Source: FEN-1139 sp038207155
GTDB taxonomy: Bacteria; Myxococcota_A; Polyangia; Polyangiales; Polyangiaceae
Assembly: GCA_038207155.1 (NCBI GenBank)
Contig: JBBRAB010000004.1
Coordinates: forward strand, 124,001-188,000
Reading direction: 5' to 3'
DNA: 64,000 bases
The notes under the pieces were generated by a model. That model did no database searches and was not told where the DNA came from. It saw only the letters and a program-made list of their open reading frames with translations. The position numbers and the translations under genes are program-made. This document shows, in pieces, positions 44,142 through 53,532 of the stretch (its first letter is position 1; each line of letters starts with the position of its first letter).

Positions 44142-44775
44142 GCTTCACCGCGACGTTGGTCAGCACCTCGGCCACCTGGTCGCAGCGGTCGACGGCGGTC
44201 TCGAGATGGTCGAGCACCTCGCGAGCACGCAGGATGTCCTTGGCCTCAACCGAGGGATCGTGAAACAGCCGGCTGAGCTCTTCGCGGAAGGTGCGGTCCG
44301 CCTGCTTCTCGAGTTCGTGGATGCGCTGGCAGCCACGGATGAGCGGGTCGTACTGTTTTTTGCCGAGCGACGGCATGATCTCGTCGAGGATTGTGGTCGC
44401 CTCCTGCAGGAGCCGAATGAGCTCGAGCATTGGGGGGCTGGGGCGCTTGACCCCGAAGATGACGAACGAGCGAGCCGTCACGTTGACGAGATCGAGCACG
44501 TCATCGAGGCGCTTGGAGAGGCGCTGCAGGTCTTCCCGGTCAATGGGCGTGACGAAGGTCGCTGAGAGCGCCTCGAGCAGGTCCATAACGATCTTGTCGC
44601 CCTCTTTTTCGAGCCGATCGACGTCAACGCGAATCGCATCGGAGTCGGAGCTCTCCTCGCCCACCTTCGCAAAGACCGCCACCGCCTGGCGGGCCACATT
44701 GGCCTGGCGCTCGAGGTAGGTGAAGAAATGGTCCTCGCGAGGGAGCAGCCAATTGATGATCCGTTGAAGTGACAT
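44134..44775 (-). CDS. DUF47 PhoU-like accessory protein of PiT
   Basis: 213 aa, all-helical PhoU-like protein (DUF47 family). Conserved Asp/Glu-rich metal-binding helices are seen (DVDRLEKEGDKIVMDLLEAL, REDLQRLSKRLDDVLDL). Members sit next to Pit and are thought to modulate phosphate uptake. It begins with ATG and its 3' end overlaps the permease gene. A Pho-box-like array is 76-104 bases upstream of its start. Confidence 0.92.
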   Translation of the reverse strand: MSLQRIINWLLPREDHFFTYLERQANVARQAVAVFAKVGEESSDSDAIRVDVDRLEKEGDKIVMDLLEALSATFVTPIDREDLQRLSKRLDDVLDLVNVTARSFVIFGVKRPSPPMLELIRLLQEATTILDEIMPSLGKKQYDPLIRGCQRIHELEKQADRTFREELSRLFHDPSVEAKDILRAREVLDHLETAVDRCDQVAEVLTNVAVKHA

Positions 44776-44850
44776 TTGGGTGACAGCTCCTTGGCAGTTG
44801 CGCGGGCCTATAGCCCGGTCCCCACGAAGCAGAAAGGGCCAATCCGCATG

Positions 44851-44879
44851 CTGTCATTCAGTTGTCACCCGTTCGTCAC
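44851..44879. promoter_or_regulatory. Pho-box-like triple repeat upstream of the phosphate operon
   Basis: Three direct 7-base repeats, CTGTCAT, TTGTCAC and TCGTCAC, are spaced exactly 11 bases apart, the helical-turn arrangement recognised by PhoB/PhoP-type regulators. They lie 76-104 bases before the DUF47 start. The repeats read on the plus strand, opposite to usual activation orientation for the minus-strand operon, so the direction of action is uncertain. Confidence 0.55.
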
Positions 44880-45001
44880 ACTGCAACGAACCTCACGCTT
44901 CCAGGGTGCGCAGAATTGCCGCCAAGCCCCATAAATACTGGAAGGTGGTCGGCAATTCCTTCGCGTCATTCGTGTGTCAGGCCAACTGGCCCGCCCTAAA
45001 C

Positions 45002-46579
45002 TCACCCAGGCTGGAACTGGATCGGGTAGGACACCGTGACGATTCCGCCCTCGGGAGCCGGAAAGCTGAGTCCGTAGAAGGACTGAATCACGCAGGAGCT
45101 CACGGTTGAGTTCTGCAGATCCGACCCGGACTCGCTCACGTTTGACACCGCCCCGTCACGTCCGATCACGAACCGAACCCCAACCCGCCCGGCCAGCGAG
45201 GGGTTGCCGGCCAGCCCTTTCTCGTAACAGAACCGGAAGCGGCCGTAGTTCTGCCGCACGATGCGCTGGATGACCTCGGGCGGCAGGCGTCCGGAGACAT
45301 CGACGCTAGGCGTTCGAATCTGTGGAACGCGTGTCTTGTGCGAGCCCTGACCGTGACCAATCCCGTGACCAGTCCCGCGCCCCATGCCCGTGCAGGGGCC
45401 GGTCTTGGGATCGCAGGTCCCCAGGCCGCCGCCCATGGTGCCGACGGTGTCAATGCCGTAGCCTGCGCCGCAGTTGGCGCCCTTGCAGCCGCCACCCGAG
45501 CCCGTCCCGGTGAGGCCGAGTCCTCCGCTGCCGCTCCCCTCACCGAGCTCGTCGGACCACAGGTTTCCCATGGCGCTCAGGGGATCGCGCCCGACCGCCG
45601 TGAGGTCCCCGAGCGCGTTGAACGGGGTGGCGCCCGAGAGGGCATTCATCGAGCCCAGCAGGTCGTTGATCCCGAAATGCCGCGCCTCGTCGAGGGCCTG
45701 CGCCCTGGAGAGATGGGGGTTCGGCTCATCGGGCGTCCCCTTGACGGCCATGCGCCCAGAACGGTTCCGGACGTTGACGCTGCCTGCCTTGCCGTCCTCT
45801 CCCGGGGCCCGGGCACCGCTCTGGCCTGCCTGCGGCGAGCTCGATTGGTTTGGCGAATCGTCGTGAGCCAGCTCGCGTGAGCGCTCAGCGCTCGTAGCGA
45901 GGTATTGCTGAATCAGCCGGACCTGGTCGTCGCGCGCGCCTTCGTCGGGCTCGAGTCCGATCGGTGGGACGTAGTAGGCGACGACACCGAGGAACGCGCC
46001 CACCAGCGCAAACGAGCCGAGCAGCGCATAGCCGACGCGCTGGTCGAGCCACTCGCCGAGGCCCGCCCTGGGCGCCTTGGCAGCCGTCACGCTGGCGATC
46101 TGCACGGTGAACAGTCCGAGCTCGAGTCGCGCTCGAGCTCCCAAAGGCAACGCGATCGAGCGGGCTCCGGGCACCTGAACCTCGGGCTCCGCTGAGCCGC
46201 GCAGCGCGTCCCAAGAGGTGCGAACACGGGCAGCGTCCTCGAGGTAGCCCTGCGCCCGAGCAGGAACGCACAAGCGCACCTCGCCAGCCACCACCGACAC
46301 GACGGGCAGCAACGTGAAGCCCAGGCGCTCACTCGGGATCAGAAAATCCGCGGGAGAACCGTCAGCAGCGCCCTCACCTACGGTAAAACCGCGCGCCGGA
46401 TTTTGGTGAACCACGTGCAGCACGGTGTCACCCCAGAAAACCAGGATCTCAAGGGCATCCGGAGTCCCTGTCTCAAGCTCACGCGTGGGAACTGGACTGC
46501 TCGGCGCGAAAGCGTAGAGCGCCTGCTGCGGCGCGCAAGAACGGGTCGGGCGCTTGTCGTGATTGATCGAAGTGTGCAT
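45002..46579 (-). CDS. AgmX/GltG-like protein: N-terminal beta domain, membrane helix, TonB-like C-terminus
   Basis: 525 aa. The first 170 residues form a cytoplasmic beta-rich domain of FHA-like appearance (EILVFWGDTVLHVVHQ, FTVGEG). A membrane helix lies at 183-205 (YALLGSFALVGAFLGVVAYY). A long Gly/Ser-rich periplasmic stretch follows, then a C-terminal AgmX/PglI TonB-like domain with its two Cys (FCYEKGL, SSCVIQSF) and an aromatic end. This is the layout of Myxococcus GltG and its relatives, which link cytoplasm to envelope in gliding motors. Start at 46579 with GGAGG seven bases upstream. The role here is inference. Confidence 0.75.
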   Translation of the reverse strand: MHTSINHDKRPTRSCAPQQALYAFAPSSPVPTRELETGTPDALEILVFWGDTVLHVVHQNPARGFTVGEGAADGSPADFLIPSERLGFTLLPVVSVVAGEVRLCVPARAQGYLEDAARVRTSWDALRGSAEPEVQVPGARSIALPLGARARLELGLFTVQIASVTAAKAPRAGLGEWLDQRVGYALLGSFALVGAFLGVVAYYVPPIGLEPDEGARDDQVRLIQQYLATSAERSRELAHDDSPNQSSSPQAGQSGARAPGEDGKAGSVNVRNRSGRMAVKGTPDEPNPHLSRAQALDEARHFGINDLLGSMNALSGATPFNALGDLTAVGRDPLSAMGNLWSDELGEGSGSGGLGLTGTGSGGGCKGANCGAGYGIDTVGTMGGGLGTCDPKTGPCTGMGRGTGHGIGHGQGSHKTRVPQIRTPSVDVSGRLPPEVIQRIVRQNYGRFRFCYEKGLAGNPSLAGRVGVRFVIGRDGAVSNVSESGSDLQNSTVSSCVIQSFYGLSFPAPEGGIVTVSYPIQFQPG

Positions 46580-46893
46580 TGGGGAACCTCCAGAGTCCGC
46601 CCCCAGCACTCTGGACAGAGCTGTCCCTTGGCATCATCGCGCAGCTGCGCGCTGCAGCTGAGAGCCTCAACAGAGACTCCTGTCGCTCGATGGACCACGG
46701 GCGCTCGACACCAGCTGGCGGAGGCCGTTCGCGACACCCTTGGGCGTGACCTGCGACCATCGCGGTCCTCGCCTTAGGGCTGTTTTCGCCCGGTTTAGAG
46801 CGCTCATGGGATAGGACGCCGGTGGGGTAGCGAAAGTTCCCAGGGAGATGTCAGATTGGCCTAGGAACGCAGCGGGTGGTACCTGCCGCGCCG
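46580..46893. other. Divergent intergenic region
   Basis: 314 bases between the AgmX-like gene (minus) and the EamA transporter gene (plus). No gene is supported. It must hold two promoters. The last 40 bases before the transporter contain GGGTGGTACC, a sequence that also occurs in T-box elements, but no other T-box part is visible (see rejected items). Confidence 0.4.
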
Positions 46894-47799
46894 ATGTCCA
46901 GCCAGCTGCCCCACAAGCCACCTGTCAGCGCCCAGCTAGCGGTTGCGCTGGCTGCTTCCTTGTGGGGAACCTGGAGCCTCTTTCTGCGTCACGCTGAGCG
47001 AGCGGGGGCCATCGCCCCAGCCGTCGAGGTCTTCGTCGCGATGGGCGCCGTGATGGTGTTTTACCTCCCGTCGGCACTGCGTGCACCCTGGCCACGCGGT
47101 GACCAGCGTCGACTGATCGTGTTGATCGTGCTCGGCGGACTCGTCGACGGCGTCAACAACCTGTGCTTCTTCTCAGCGATGCAGCACACCACGGTGGCCG
47201 TCGCCGTCGTGACGCACTACCTCACTCCCCTGCTCGTCATCGTGCTGGCGACTCCGCTACTCAAGGAGCGTTTTCCGAAGCGCGGTTGGCAGGCCGTCAT
47301 CATTGCGCTGCTCGGACTGTGGCTGCTGCTGCGACCCTGGGAGAGTGCCGCTGGGACCGCTTGGCTCGGCGCGGCGTTGGGCGCCGCGAGCGCCGTGTTT
47401 TACGCGCTCAACGTGATCATCTGTCGCTCACTGCAGTCGCGACTCGGCGCCACGCAGACACTCGTGTATCGCCTCCCGTTCGCGCTGCTCGTGCTCGCGC
47501 CGTTCATTCCCAAAGGCGGATTTGTGATCGCTCCGCACGCTTGGGGTTGGCTCGGCGCGGGCATCCTACTGCCCGGACTCCTGGGAGCCTGGCTGTTTTT
47601 CCGCGGACTCGCCAAGGTCCCCGCCAACCTCGCGAGCGTGCTCACCTTGCTCGAGCCGCTGATCGCGACGCTGGTGGGAACGCTGGCATTTGGCGAGAAG
47701 CTGCCCTGGATTTCGTGCCTGGGCGGCGCGCTGGTGCTGGCTGGCGCAGGACTCGCGTTGACGACTCCTGCGCCAAAGGCCGCTAGCGAACCGCAGTGA
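46894..47799 (+). CDS. EamA-family drug/metabolite exporter
   Basis: Ten-helix DMT-superfamily transporter, about 301 aa, with two EamA halves (NNLCFFSAMQHTTVAVAVVTHYLTPLLV and ASVLTLLEPLIATLVGTLAFGE). These proteins export amino acids, nucleosides or other small metabolites; the substrate is not predictable. Start chosen at the ATG at 46894; an upstream GTG adds six residues. Its last 17 bases overlap the convergent lipoprotein gene. Confidence 0.85.
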   Translation: MSSQLPHKPPVSAQLAVALAASLWGTWSLFLRHAERAGAIAPAVEVFVAMGAVMVFYLPSALRAPWPRGDQRRLIVLIVLGGLVDGVNNLCFFSAMQHTTVAVAVVTHYLTPLLVIVLATPLLKERFPKRGWQAVIIALLGLWLLLRPWESAAGTAWLGAALGAASAVFYALNVIICRSLQSRLGATQTLVYRLPFALLVLAPFIPKGGFVIAPHAWGWLGAGILLPGLLGAWLFFRGLAKVPANLASVLTLLEPLIATLVGTLAFGEKLPWISCLGGALVLAGAGLALTTPAPKAASEPQ

Positions 47800-48832
47800 G
47801 CCGGTAACGACCGCCCACCGGCAAGACGCGTGGCTGCTGGCCTGGGCCCGCGTTGACGGCCAAGCGCATCGCTTGCTCAGTCACCACTTCACTGGCGAGC
47901 CCCTTGCCAACGCCAAACAAGAGTGACGACTTTCCGGCGGAGGACACCTCTTGGATTTGAATCGGCGGACCTCCCGCAGTCATGCCCGCGGGCAGATTGT
48001 GGCCCACCACGTAGCGACGAGCGTCGACGTCGAGCGTGCACTGCTTATCGTCGAGAGTCTTGACCTTGACCATGCTGTAGGTGACGACATCAAAGCCCGC
48101 CATCGTTTCGCGCGAGGTCACCATCCAGAATGCGCCAATGCCCAGCTCTTCGCTCGGAGCCGGGAGCTGGGCCGCCTGCAGACCCTCGGCGACGGCCTCG
48201 AGCAAATCGCGAAGCTCAGCCGAGCTGCCCTTGCCAAGCTCTGTGGCAAAGCCAAACGCGCCGCCATCTTTGGCGCGCCGAAACGCGACCGTGCTCCCCT
48301 TTAGGGTGGCGAGCTGGCGCTCGAACTCGGGCGGGATCCCAGTGGCCCCCACCTTCGTTGACGTGATCTTGGCGCGCAATGCCTGCGAGTCAGTGTCAGC
48401 TTTGTCCGCACTGTCCGGCACCAAATCGAAATTGACGGTAATGGGAGGAAGCCCCTGTCCACCGCCGGCGTCGAGAGTCACCTCGAGCTGATACTTGCCG
48501 CGGCTGAGGGTCGCTGGCGTCGCGAGTCGCCGTCGGGGTTCGGTCCCCGCTCCGCCGAGCTTGACGCTGGGAGCCTTGCCCCGAGGCGCCTCTGCATCCG
48601 CGCGCGCGGGCTCGAGCACGCCGTCCGCGGGTGGCCCCGCCTTGGCGCCGTTTGCTGAGGCGCCGGCGGAATGCGCGGCGGCTTCAAGCGCGCGAGCGAA
48701 CTTGGACTCAGGCTTGGCCTGTGAGCTTGCTCCTGCCGCACCCGTCTCTTTGCTGGGCTTCTGCTCGTGTGATTGGCAGCCCAGCACGCTCAGGATCAGT
48801 AGCCCAACGCAACTCCGCAAGACCTGCTTCAT
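47783..48832 (-). CDS. Predicted lipoprotein of unknown function
   Basis: 349 aa. Lipobox SVLGC, then about 60 residues of Ala/Lys/Pro-rich linker. The C-terminal 220 residues are beta-rich with LXV strands (KYQLEVTLDAGG, ITVNFDLVP, FWMVTSRETMAGFDVVTYSM), with a single Cys. It may be a periplasmic, membrane-bound adaptor. It is the third gene of the kinase/PBP1A/lipoprotein cluster on the minus strand and its end overlaps the convergent EamA gene by 17 bases. Confidence 0.6.
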   Translation of the reverse strand: MKQVLRSCVGLLILSVLGCQSHEQKPSKETGAAGASSQAKPESKFARALEAAAHSAGASANGAKAGPPADGVLEPARADAEAPRGKAPSVKLGGAGTEPRRRLATPATLSRGKYQLEVTLDAGGGQGLPPITVNFDLVPDSADKADTDSQALRAKITSTKVGATGIPPEFERQLATLKGSTVAFRRAKDGGAFGFATELGKGSSAELRDLLEAVAEGLQAAQLPAPSEELGIGAFWMVTSRETMAGFDVVTYSMVKVKTLDDKQCTLDVDARRYVVGHNLPAGMTAGGPPIQIQEVSSAGKSSLLFGVGKGLASEVVTEQAMRLAVNAGPGQQPRVLPVGGRYRLTAVR

Positions 48833-48905
48833 GACTCAACCTCTCCGGCACAGTTCTGCACCGGCCAAGCAAACGTTTCAACGTAGAACCCACTCGACAA
48901 TCGCT

Positions 48906-51242
48906 TTACTCCGCGGGTAACTCAGCGGGCGGGTGCGCCGGTGGCGGACCCTCCGCAGCCGAGGCCTCGGGGGCTACAGCCGGCGCCCCGGAGTCCGGCG
49001 GTAGGCCCGCGTCAGCATCGGGAACCGGAGCGGCGCGCTCGACGGGCGCCGTGCCCGCAAGGAATTCCTCCTCAATCGCGTCGACTTGCCCCTCCTCCGC
49101 GAGCAGCCCAGTTTTCGGATCGATGCGCTCGAGCTGAATCCCGGCCGGGCGCGGAAAGGCCGTGGCAGGTTGCGAGCCGAGAGCCGCCTTCATGAACGCG
49201 ATGAACGCGGGCAGCGCCGTCGAACCGCCCGTGTCGTTAGCTCCTAGCGACAGGGGGTCGTCGTAGCCCACCCAAACGCCGACGACGAGCTCGGGGCAAT
49301 AGCCGACGAACCAAACGTCCTTGGCGGAGTTGGTGGTTCCCGTCTTGCCGACCACAGGGCGACCGAGACGCCTGGCCGCCATCGCGGTCCCCGACTCGAC
49401 GACGCTGCGCATCAAGCTCGTGGTCAGATACGCTTCCTCTTCGGTCATCACACGACGCGGGAGCGGCGCGGGAGCAAGCTCGAGTTCCCGCCCGCCGGGG
49501 CCCGTCATCTGAGTGATCAAACGCGGAGGAGAGAAGACCCCTCCGCTAGCGAAAGTGACGTACGCATTGGTGAGCTCAAGCGGCGTGACTTCGTAGGCAC
49601 CGAGCGCCAGTGATGGCGTCGGCGATAGAGGCGAGTCGATGCCAGCGGCGTGAGCCCAGCCCACCACGTTCTCAGAGCCGACGGCTTCGAGCAGCCTGCC
49701 GGCGGCCGCGTTGTCACTCTTGGTGATCGCTTCGCGCACCCGCATCGTGCGGGGTTCCGGACCATGCTTTGGGTCGGGGGGTAGCTCGAGCACGCTCGCT
49801 GGCGTAAAGCGACGCGAGTGCAGCGCGTAGGAGTAGAGGAACGGCTTGAACGAAGAGCCCGGCTGACGTCGCGAGCGCGTCGCGCGATCAAGCCCGCCAG
49901 TGACCGCAGAGAGACCTCCCACCAGCGCCACGACATCCCGCGTGCGCACGTCGATCGCCACGAGCGCGGACTGCGGATGAATCGCCAAACGCAGCTCGGG
50001 ATGGGGGGTTTCCAGCTCGCCTTCGAGCTGCACGCGCAGGGTGGCATCGAGCTCGGCGAATTGACTCGGTGAGAGGTGCTTGGGATTGGCCTGCGTCTCC
50101 TGACTCAGGCGGAGCCGCCCAAGCACGGTACCGACTTGCAGATCGAGCGTCCCGGCGGCGTCGTCGACCGCCACCACTTTGCCGACGTAGGCATGATACC
50201 TGCGGGGCACACCGACGAAGACTGGCCCAAAGGGACGGCGCCCTTTTGAAAACGGGGCCTCGAGTTTGGCGCGATGCGCGTAGGCTTCGATGTTGTCGCG
50301 TACGGCCTGGCGCGCCGCGGTCTGAAGCGCTGGCTCGAGCGTGGTGCGCACGGTGTAGCCACCGTGCCGGTACGACTCACCCGCGGAGCTCTCGAGCAGT
50401 CTCCGCGCATGCTCGACCATCTCGGGAGCGAGAGCCGACTCATCTTCGGGTGCGGGCGCCAACCGTAGCGGGGCTTGCTCAGCGGCCTGCTCCTGCTCGG
50501 CAGATACGAAACCTTTGTTCGCCATTTGGCGCAGCACGAAGCGCCGGCGGTCGAGCGCGAAGCGCGCGTTACGACGCGGGGAGTAGCGCTCGGGCGAGGC
50601 CACGATGCCGGCGAGGGTTGCCGCTTCCGGCAGGTCGAGCTCAGTGGCCTTTTTACCAAAGTAGAAACGCGCGGCCTCCTCGATCCCGTAGCGACCGTGA
50701 CCGAGGTAGATATGGTTTAGGTACAGCCCGAGGATGTCGTCCTTGGACAGGGTGCGCTCGAGACGCTGAGCGAGCATTGTCTCCTGAACCTTGCGCTTGA
50801 GGGTGCGCGCGGGAACCAGCAGGACGTTTTTGCAGACCTGCTGCGTGATGGTGCTGCCGCCTTGCACCATCCTGCCCGCGCGCAGATTGACGAGCACCGC
50901 GCGCGCCAGTCCGAAATAGTTCAGGCCCTCATGCTCGTAAAAATGAGCATCTTCGGCGGCCAAAAAGGCCACCTTGACGTGGGCGGGTAGTCCTGCGACT
51001 GGGATCACCGTGCGTCGCTCGGTGTAGATCTGCGCGAGCTCGGAACCATCGCGCGCCAGGATGCGCGTGACCTGCGGCGGACGATAGGCGGTGCGCAGCT
51101 GCTCGACGTCGGGCAGACCCGACTCGAAGTGCGTCCAGACCGCCCAGAGGGCGACGAGACCCGCCAGAGTTCCAAAGAGTCCGACCCAGAGCGTCAGCTT
51201 GATGAGTCGCTTGAAAATGACCCAGATTCGGGCAGCTTTCAC
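48906..51242 (-). CDS. Class A penicillin-binding protein (bifunctional GT51/transpeptidase)
   Basis: 778 aa, membrane-anchored (N-terminal helix KLTLWVGLFGTLAGLVALWAV). The transglycosylase domain has EDAHFYEHEG and GGSTITQQVCKN. The transpeptidase domain carries SxxK (SSFKPF), SDN and KTGTT motifs in order, so both activities should be intact. It resembles PBP1A. An acidic Pro/Ala-rich tail of about 60 residues follows. It lies 28 bases downstream of the kinase gene on the same strand, so peptidoglycan synthesis may be under kinase control (inference). Confidence 0.93.
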   Translation of the reverse strand: MKAARIWVIFKRLIKLTLWVGLFGTLAGLVALWAVWTHFESGLPDVEQLRTAYRPPQVTRILARDGSELAQIYTERRTVIPVAGLPAHVKVAFLAAEDAHFYEHEGLNYFGLARAVLVNLRAGRMVQGGSTITQQVCKNVLLVPARTLKRKVQETMLAQRLERTLSKDDILGLYLNHIYLGHGRYGIEEAARFYFGKKATELDLPEAATLAGIVASPERYSPRRNARFALDRRRFVLRQMANKGFVSAEQEQAAEQAPLRLAPAPEDESALAPEMVEHARRLLESSAGESYRHGGYTVRTTLEPALQTAARQAVRDNIEAYAHRAKLEAPFSKGRRPFGPVFVGVPRRYHAYVGKVVAVDDAAGTLDLQVGTVLGRLRLSQETQANPKHLSPSQFAELDATLRVQLEGELETPHPELRLAIHPQSALVAIDVRTRDVVALVGGLSAVTGGLDRATRSRRQPGSSFKPFLYSYALHSRRFTPASVLELPPDPKHGPEPRTMRVREAITKSDNAAAGRLLEAVGSENVVGWAHAAGIDSPLSPTPSLALGAYEVTPLELTNAYVTFASGGVFSPPRLITQMTGPGGRELELAPAPLPRRVMTEEEAYLTTSLMRSVVESGTAMAARRLGRPVVGKTGTTNSAKDVWFVGYCPELVVGVWVGYDDPLSLGANDTGGSTALPAFIAFMKAALGSQPATAFPRPAGIQLERIDPKTGLLAEEGQVDAIEEEFLAGTAPVERAAPVPDADAGLPPDSGAPAVAPEASAAEGPPPAHPPAELPAE

Positions 51243-51270
51243 GATTCCCCGAGCTCCCAGAGCGACAGCG

Positions 51271-52326
51271 TCATCGTGACAGCCAGCGCATCACGACGAA
51301 CGTTACCGCGATGCCCACAACCAAAAACAGGGCAGCAACGGCCAGTAAGAGCACCACCGGCACAGGGCGCCGCGTGGGCGCTTGGACGACGCCCGCGGCT
51401 GAGCCGGCACCCGGCCAAACGGGAATGACCGCGGGCGTTGCGGGCGGAGGCGCAACCAACGAGGCTTCAAGCGCGCGAGCGAACTCGTTGGCCGTCTGCC
51501 AACGATCTTCGGGCTTTTTTGCCAGAGCGCGCGCGATCACCGCGTCGAGCTCGAGCGGTAGACCTCGCTCAGGCGCTCGATCGTTGAGATGCAGCGGCGC
51601 GTCCATGACATGCCGTTGGATGAACTCCATCGGCACGGCCGCGTCGAACGGCAGCTTTCCAGTCAGCGCTTCAAAGAGAATGACCGCCAAGGAATAGATG
51701 TCGCTTCGCGCGTCCAGCGTGCGCCCCTGCGCTTGTTCTGGCGACATGAACTCGGGTGTCCCAAAGACCATCCCCTCTTGCGTGAGAATCAGTGAGCCCG
51801 GACGCATCTGCTGCTCGGTGACCTTGGCGAGCCCAAAATCGAGCACCTTCGGGTAGTCCGTCAGCCCTCCCTGCTTGCAGAGAAAGATGTTCTCCGGCTT
51901 GAGGTCCCGATGAACGATGCCCATGTCATGGGCTTCCTGAAGCGCCCCGCAAACCTGGGCAAGGATCGGCACGGCGCGGTCGGCGGGGATGGGCCCGTCA
52001 CGTCGGATCGCCTGATTGAGATTCCTCCCCTCGAGCAATTCCATGACGATGTAGAGCGACCCATCCTCGAGCTCGCCGTACATGAACACCTTTGCGGTGT
52101 TCGGGTGCGTCAGCTGGCTCATTGCCCGCGCCTCGCGCCGGAACCGTGAGGCTAGGTCCTTTCTCCCCGTCAGCTTGGGGTGGAGGATCTTGATCGCCAC
52201 CATGCGGTTCATGGCAGGCTGGGCAGCGCGGTAAACGCTCCCCATGCCGCCGGTCCCAATTTTCTGAACGATCTGGAACTGACCGTCGAGGATCTCTCGG
52301 CCGATGAACGGATCCTTCGGTCGCAT
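51271..52326 (-). CDS. Pkn2-type serine/threonine protein kinase, membrane-anchored
   Basis: 351 aa from the ATG at 52326, with GGGGGCC four bases upstream. The kinase domain is complete: IGTGGMGSVYRA, AIKIL (Lys), HRDLKPEN, DFGLAKV and the APE equivalent (TPEFMSPEQ). The C-terminus has a Pro-rich linker, then a single membrane helix (PVVLLLAVAALFLVVGIAVTFVV), giving a cytoplasmic kinase with almost no outer domain. The pbp1A-like gene follows 28 bases on. Upstream is the divergent pgeF gene, 57 bases away. Confidence 0.93.
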   Translation of the reverse strand: MRPKDPFIGREILDGQFQIVQKIGTGGMGSVYRAAQPAMNRMVAIKILHPKLTGRKDLASRFRREARAMSQLTHPNTAKVFMYGELEDGSLYIVMELLEGRNLNQAIRRDGPIPADRAVPILAQVCGALQEAHDMGIVHRDLKPENIFLCKQGGLTDYPKVLDFGLAKVTEQQMRPGSLILTQEGMVFGTPEFMSPEQAQGRTLDARSDIYSLAVILFEALTGKLPFDAAVPMEFIQRHVMDAPLHLNDRAPERGLPLELDAVIARALAKKPEDRWQTANEFARALEASLVAPPPATPAVIPVWPGAGSAAGVVQAPTRRPVPVVLLLAVAALFLVVGIAVTFVVMRWLSR

Positions 52327-52383
52327 GCCTGGCCCCCATACCACTTTAGGCTCGGGGCAGCGAGGCCCCCGGCTCGAGCACTT

Positions 52384-53193
52384 ATGACCCATCCCTCCTC
52401 CCTCGAAAGTCCCCTCCTCCGAGCCGCCGGCTTTCGCCACGGCTTTTTCACCCGCCTCGGCGGGGTCTCAACCGCCCCCTTTGACAGCCTCAACACCTCG
52501 CCAGCAGGCGGCGACTCGCCTGAAAACGTTGAAGAAAACCTGACTCGCATCGCCAGGGCGCTCTCGGTTTCACCCGACGCCCTGCTGCTGGTCACTCAGG
52601 TTCATGGCACCAGGCTCCTCACCCTCTCCCCAGACACCCGTCGCGGCTCGCTTGCCGGTCAAAAGGCCGATGGATTGGTTGCAATCTCCGGAGCCCTGGC
52701 CTGCTGCGTTAGAACCGCGGACTGCGTACCTCTGCTGTTGGCGGATCCGAAGACGGGCACGGTGGCCGCCGTCCATGCTGGTTGGCGCGGCGTGGCGGGA
52801 CGGATCTCGGTCGCCGCCGTCGAGGCGCTTTGTGGTCTCGGTAGCGTGCCCGGCGATATGCTCGCCGCAATCGGGCCGCACATCCGGGTCGAGGCCTTCG
52901 AGATCTCGGAGTCGGTGGCCGACGAGCTCGAGGCCTCCGCGCCTGGAGTCGGAGGGATCCGTCGGGACCTCGGACCAAAGCCGCACGGCAACCTGGCTGC
53001 GCTCGTGACCGCCCAGCTGGTCGAGAGCGGACTGCGGCCAGAGTCGCTGGATGACTTGGCGGTCTGCACCCATGCCAACCCGTCCAGCTTTTACTCCCAC
53101 CGGCGGGACGGAGCCCCGTCGGGTCGACTCCTCAGCGCCATCCGGCCCGGGAGGGTCAAAGAGGGGTGTGCATCTGGACAGCCATGCAGCTGA
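52384..53193 (+). CDS. pgeF: Peptidoglycan editing factor PgeF (DUF152/laccase-domain)
   Basis: 269 aa. The conserved copper/zinc-site pattern (VTQVHG, RTADCVPLLL and AVHAGWRG) is intact. Members of this family act as purine-nucleoside phosphorylase-like or as PgeF, which corrects errors in muropeptide recycling, and were earlier called multicopper polyphenol oxidases. The ATG at 52384 gives the family's N-terminus (GFRHGFFTRLGGVS). It is divergent from the kinase gene. Confidence 0.88.
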   Translation: MTHPSSLESPLLRAAGFRHGFFTRLGGVSTAPFDSLNTSPAGGDSPENVEENLTRIARALSVSPDALLLVTQVHGTRLLTLSPDTRRGSLAGQKADGLVAISGALACCVRTADCVPLLLADPKTGTVAAVHAGWRGVAGRISVAAVEALCGLGSVPGDMLAAIGPHIRVEAFEISESVADELEASAPGVGGIRRDLGPKPHGNLAALVTAQLVESGLRPESLDDLAVCTHANPSSFYSHRRDGAPSGRLLSAIRPGRVKEGCASGQPCS

Positions 53194-53345
53194 CCGACGC
53201 GTCAGCCGTGACTTTATGGTTCTTACAGTGTCCATTGAATTTAGAGTGCATTCGACGAAGGCCCAGCTGGCCGCTTTAATGAAAATCGTACACCAGGGAT
53301 CATTTCGAGCGTGACGACTCAGGTGAAACGTGACTAAGTGTCCGC

Positions 53346-53532
53346 TGTCGGCGTCGTACGGCCCTGCACGCAAGGTGCCGCACCCAACCGCCCATCCCGC
53401 TCGTGGGGAACTATATACGAGTGGGGTCTTCCCCAAGGCCTCGCTTCCCCCACGCCCTTGCACCGCGCGGCGCCGACACTAACTACCCCCAGCCCTTGAG
53501 CTGGCCTACAGCACGCGAACCACTCGCGTGCT
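53346..53532 (+). ncRNA. Candidate structured RNA with its own terminator
   Basis: A 370-base gene-free stretch can fold into a rod. An 11-bp closing stem pairs 53346-53356 with 53468-53478 (one G-U). Inside lie an unpaired bubble, a 9-bp stem (53403-53411 with 53445-53454, one bulge) and an apical hairpin TGGGG-TCTT-CCCCA. A CCAGC/GCTGG hairpin and a strong terminator (53510-53543) follow. The rod-with-bubble shape recalls 6S RNA, though no sequence signature of 6S, SRP, tmRNA or RNase P RNA was found. Pairings are by eye. Confidence 0.35.

Noticed and set aside
46840..46893. T-box-like sequence (GGGTGGTACC) before the EamA gene
   Set aside because: Only the short GTGGTACC match is there. 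No stem I, specifier loop or terminator/antiterminator pair could be drawn, and T-boxes are rare in this lineage.
53216..53314. Short plus-strand frame after pgeF (33 codons)
   Set aside because: Too short, no ribosome-binding site and no protein-like pattern; better explained as part of the gap holding the candidate RNA.
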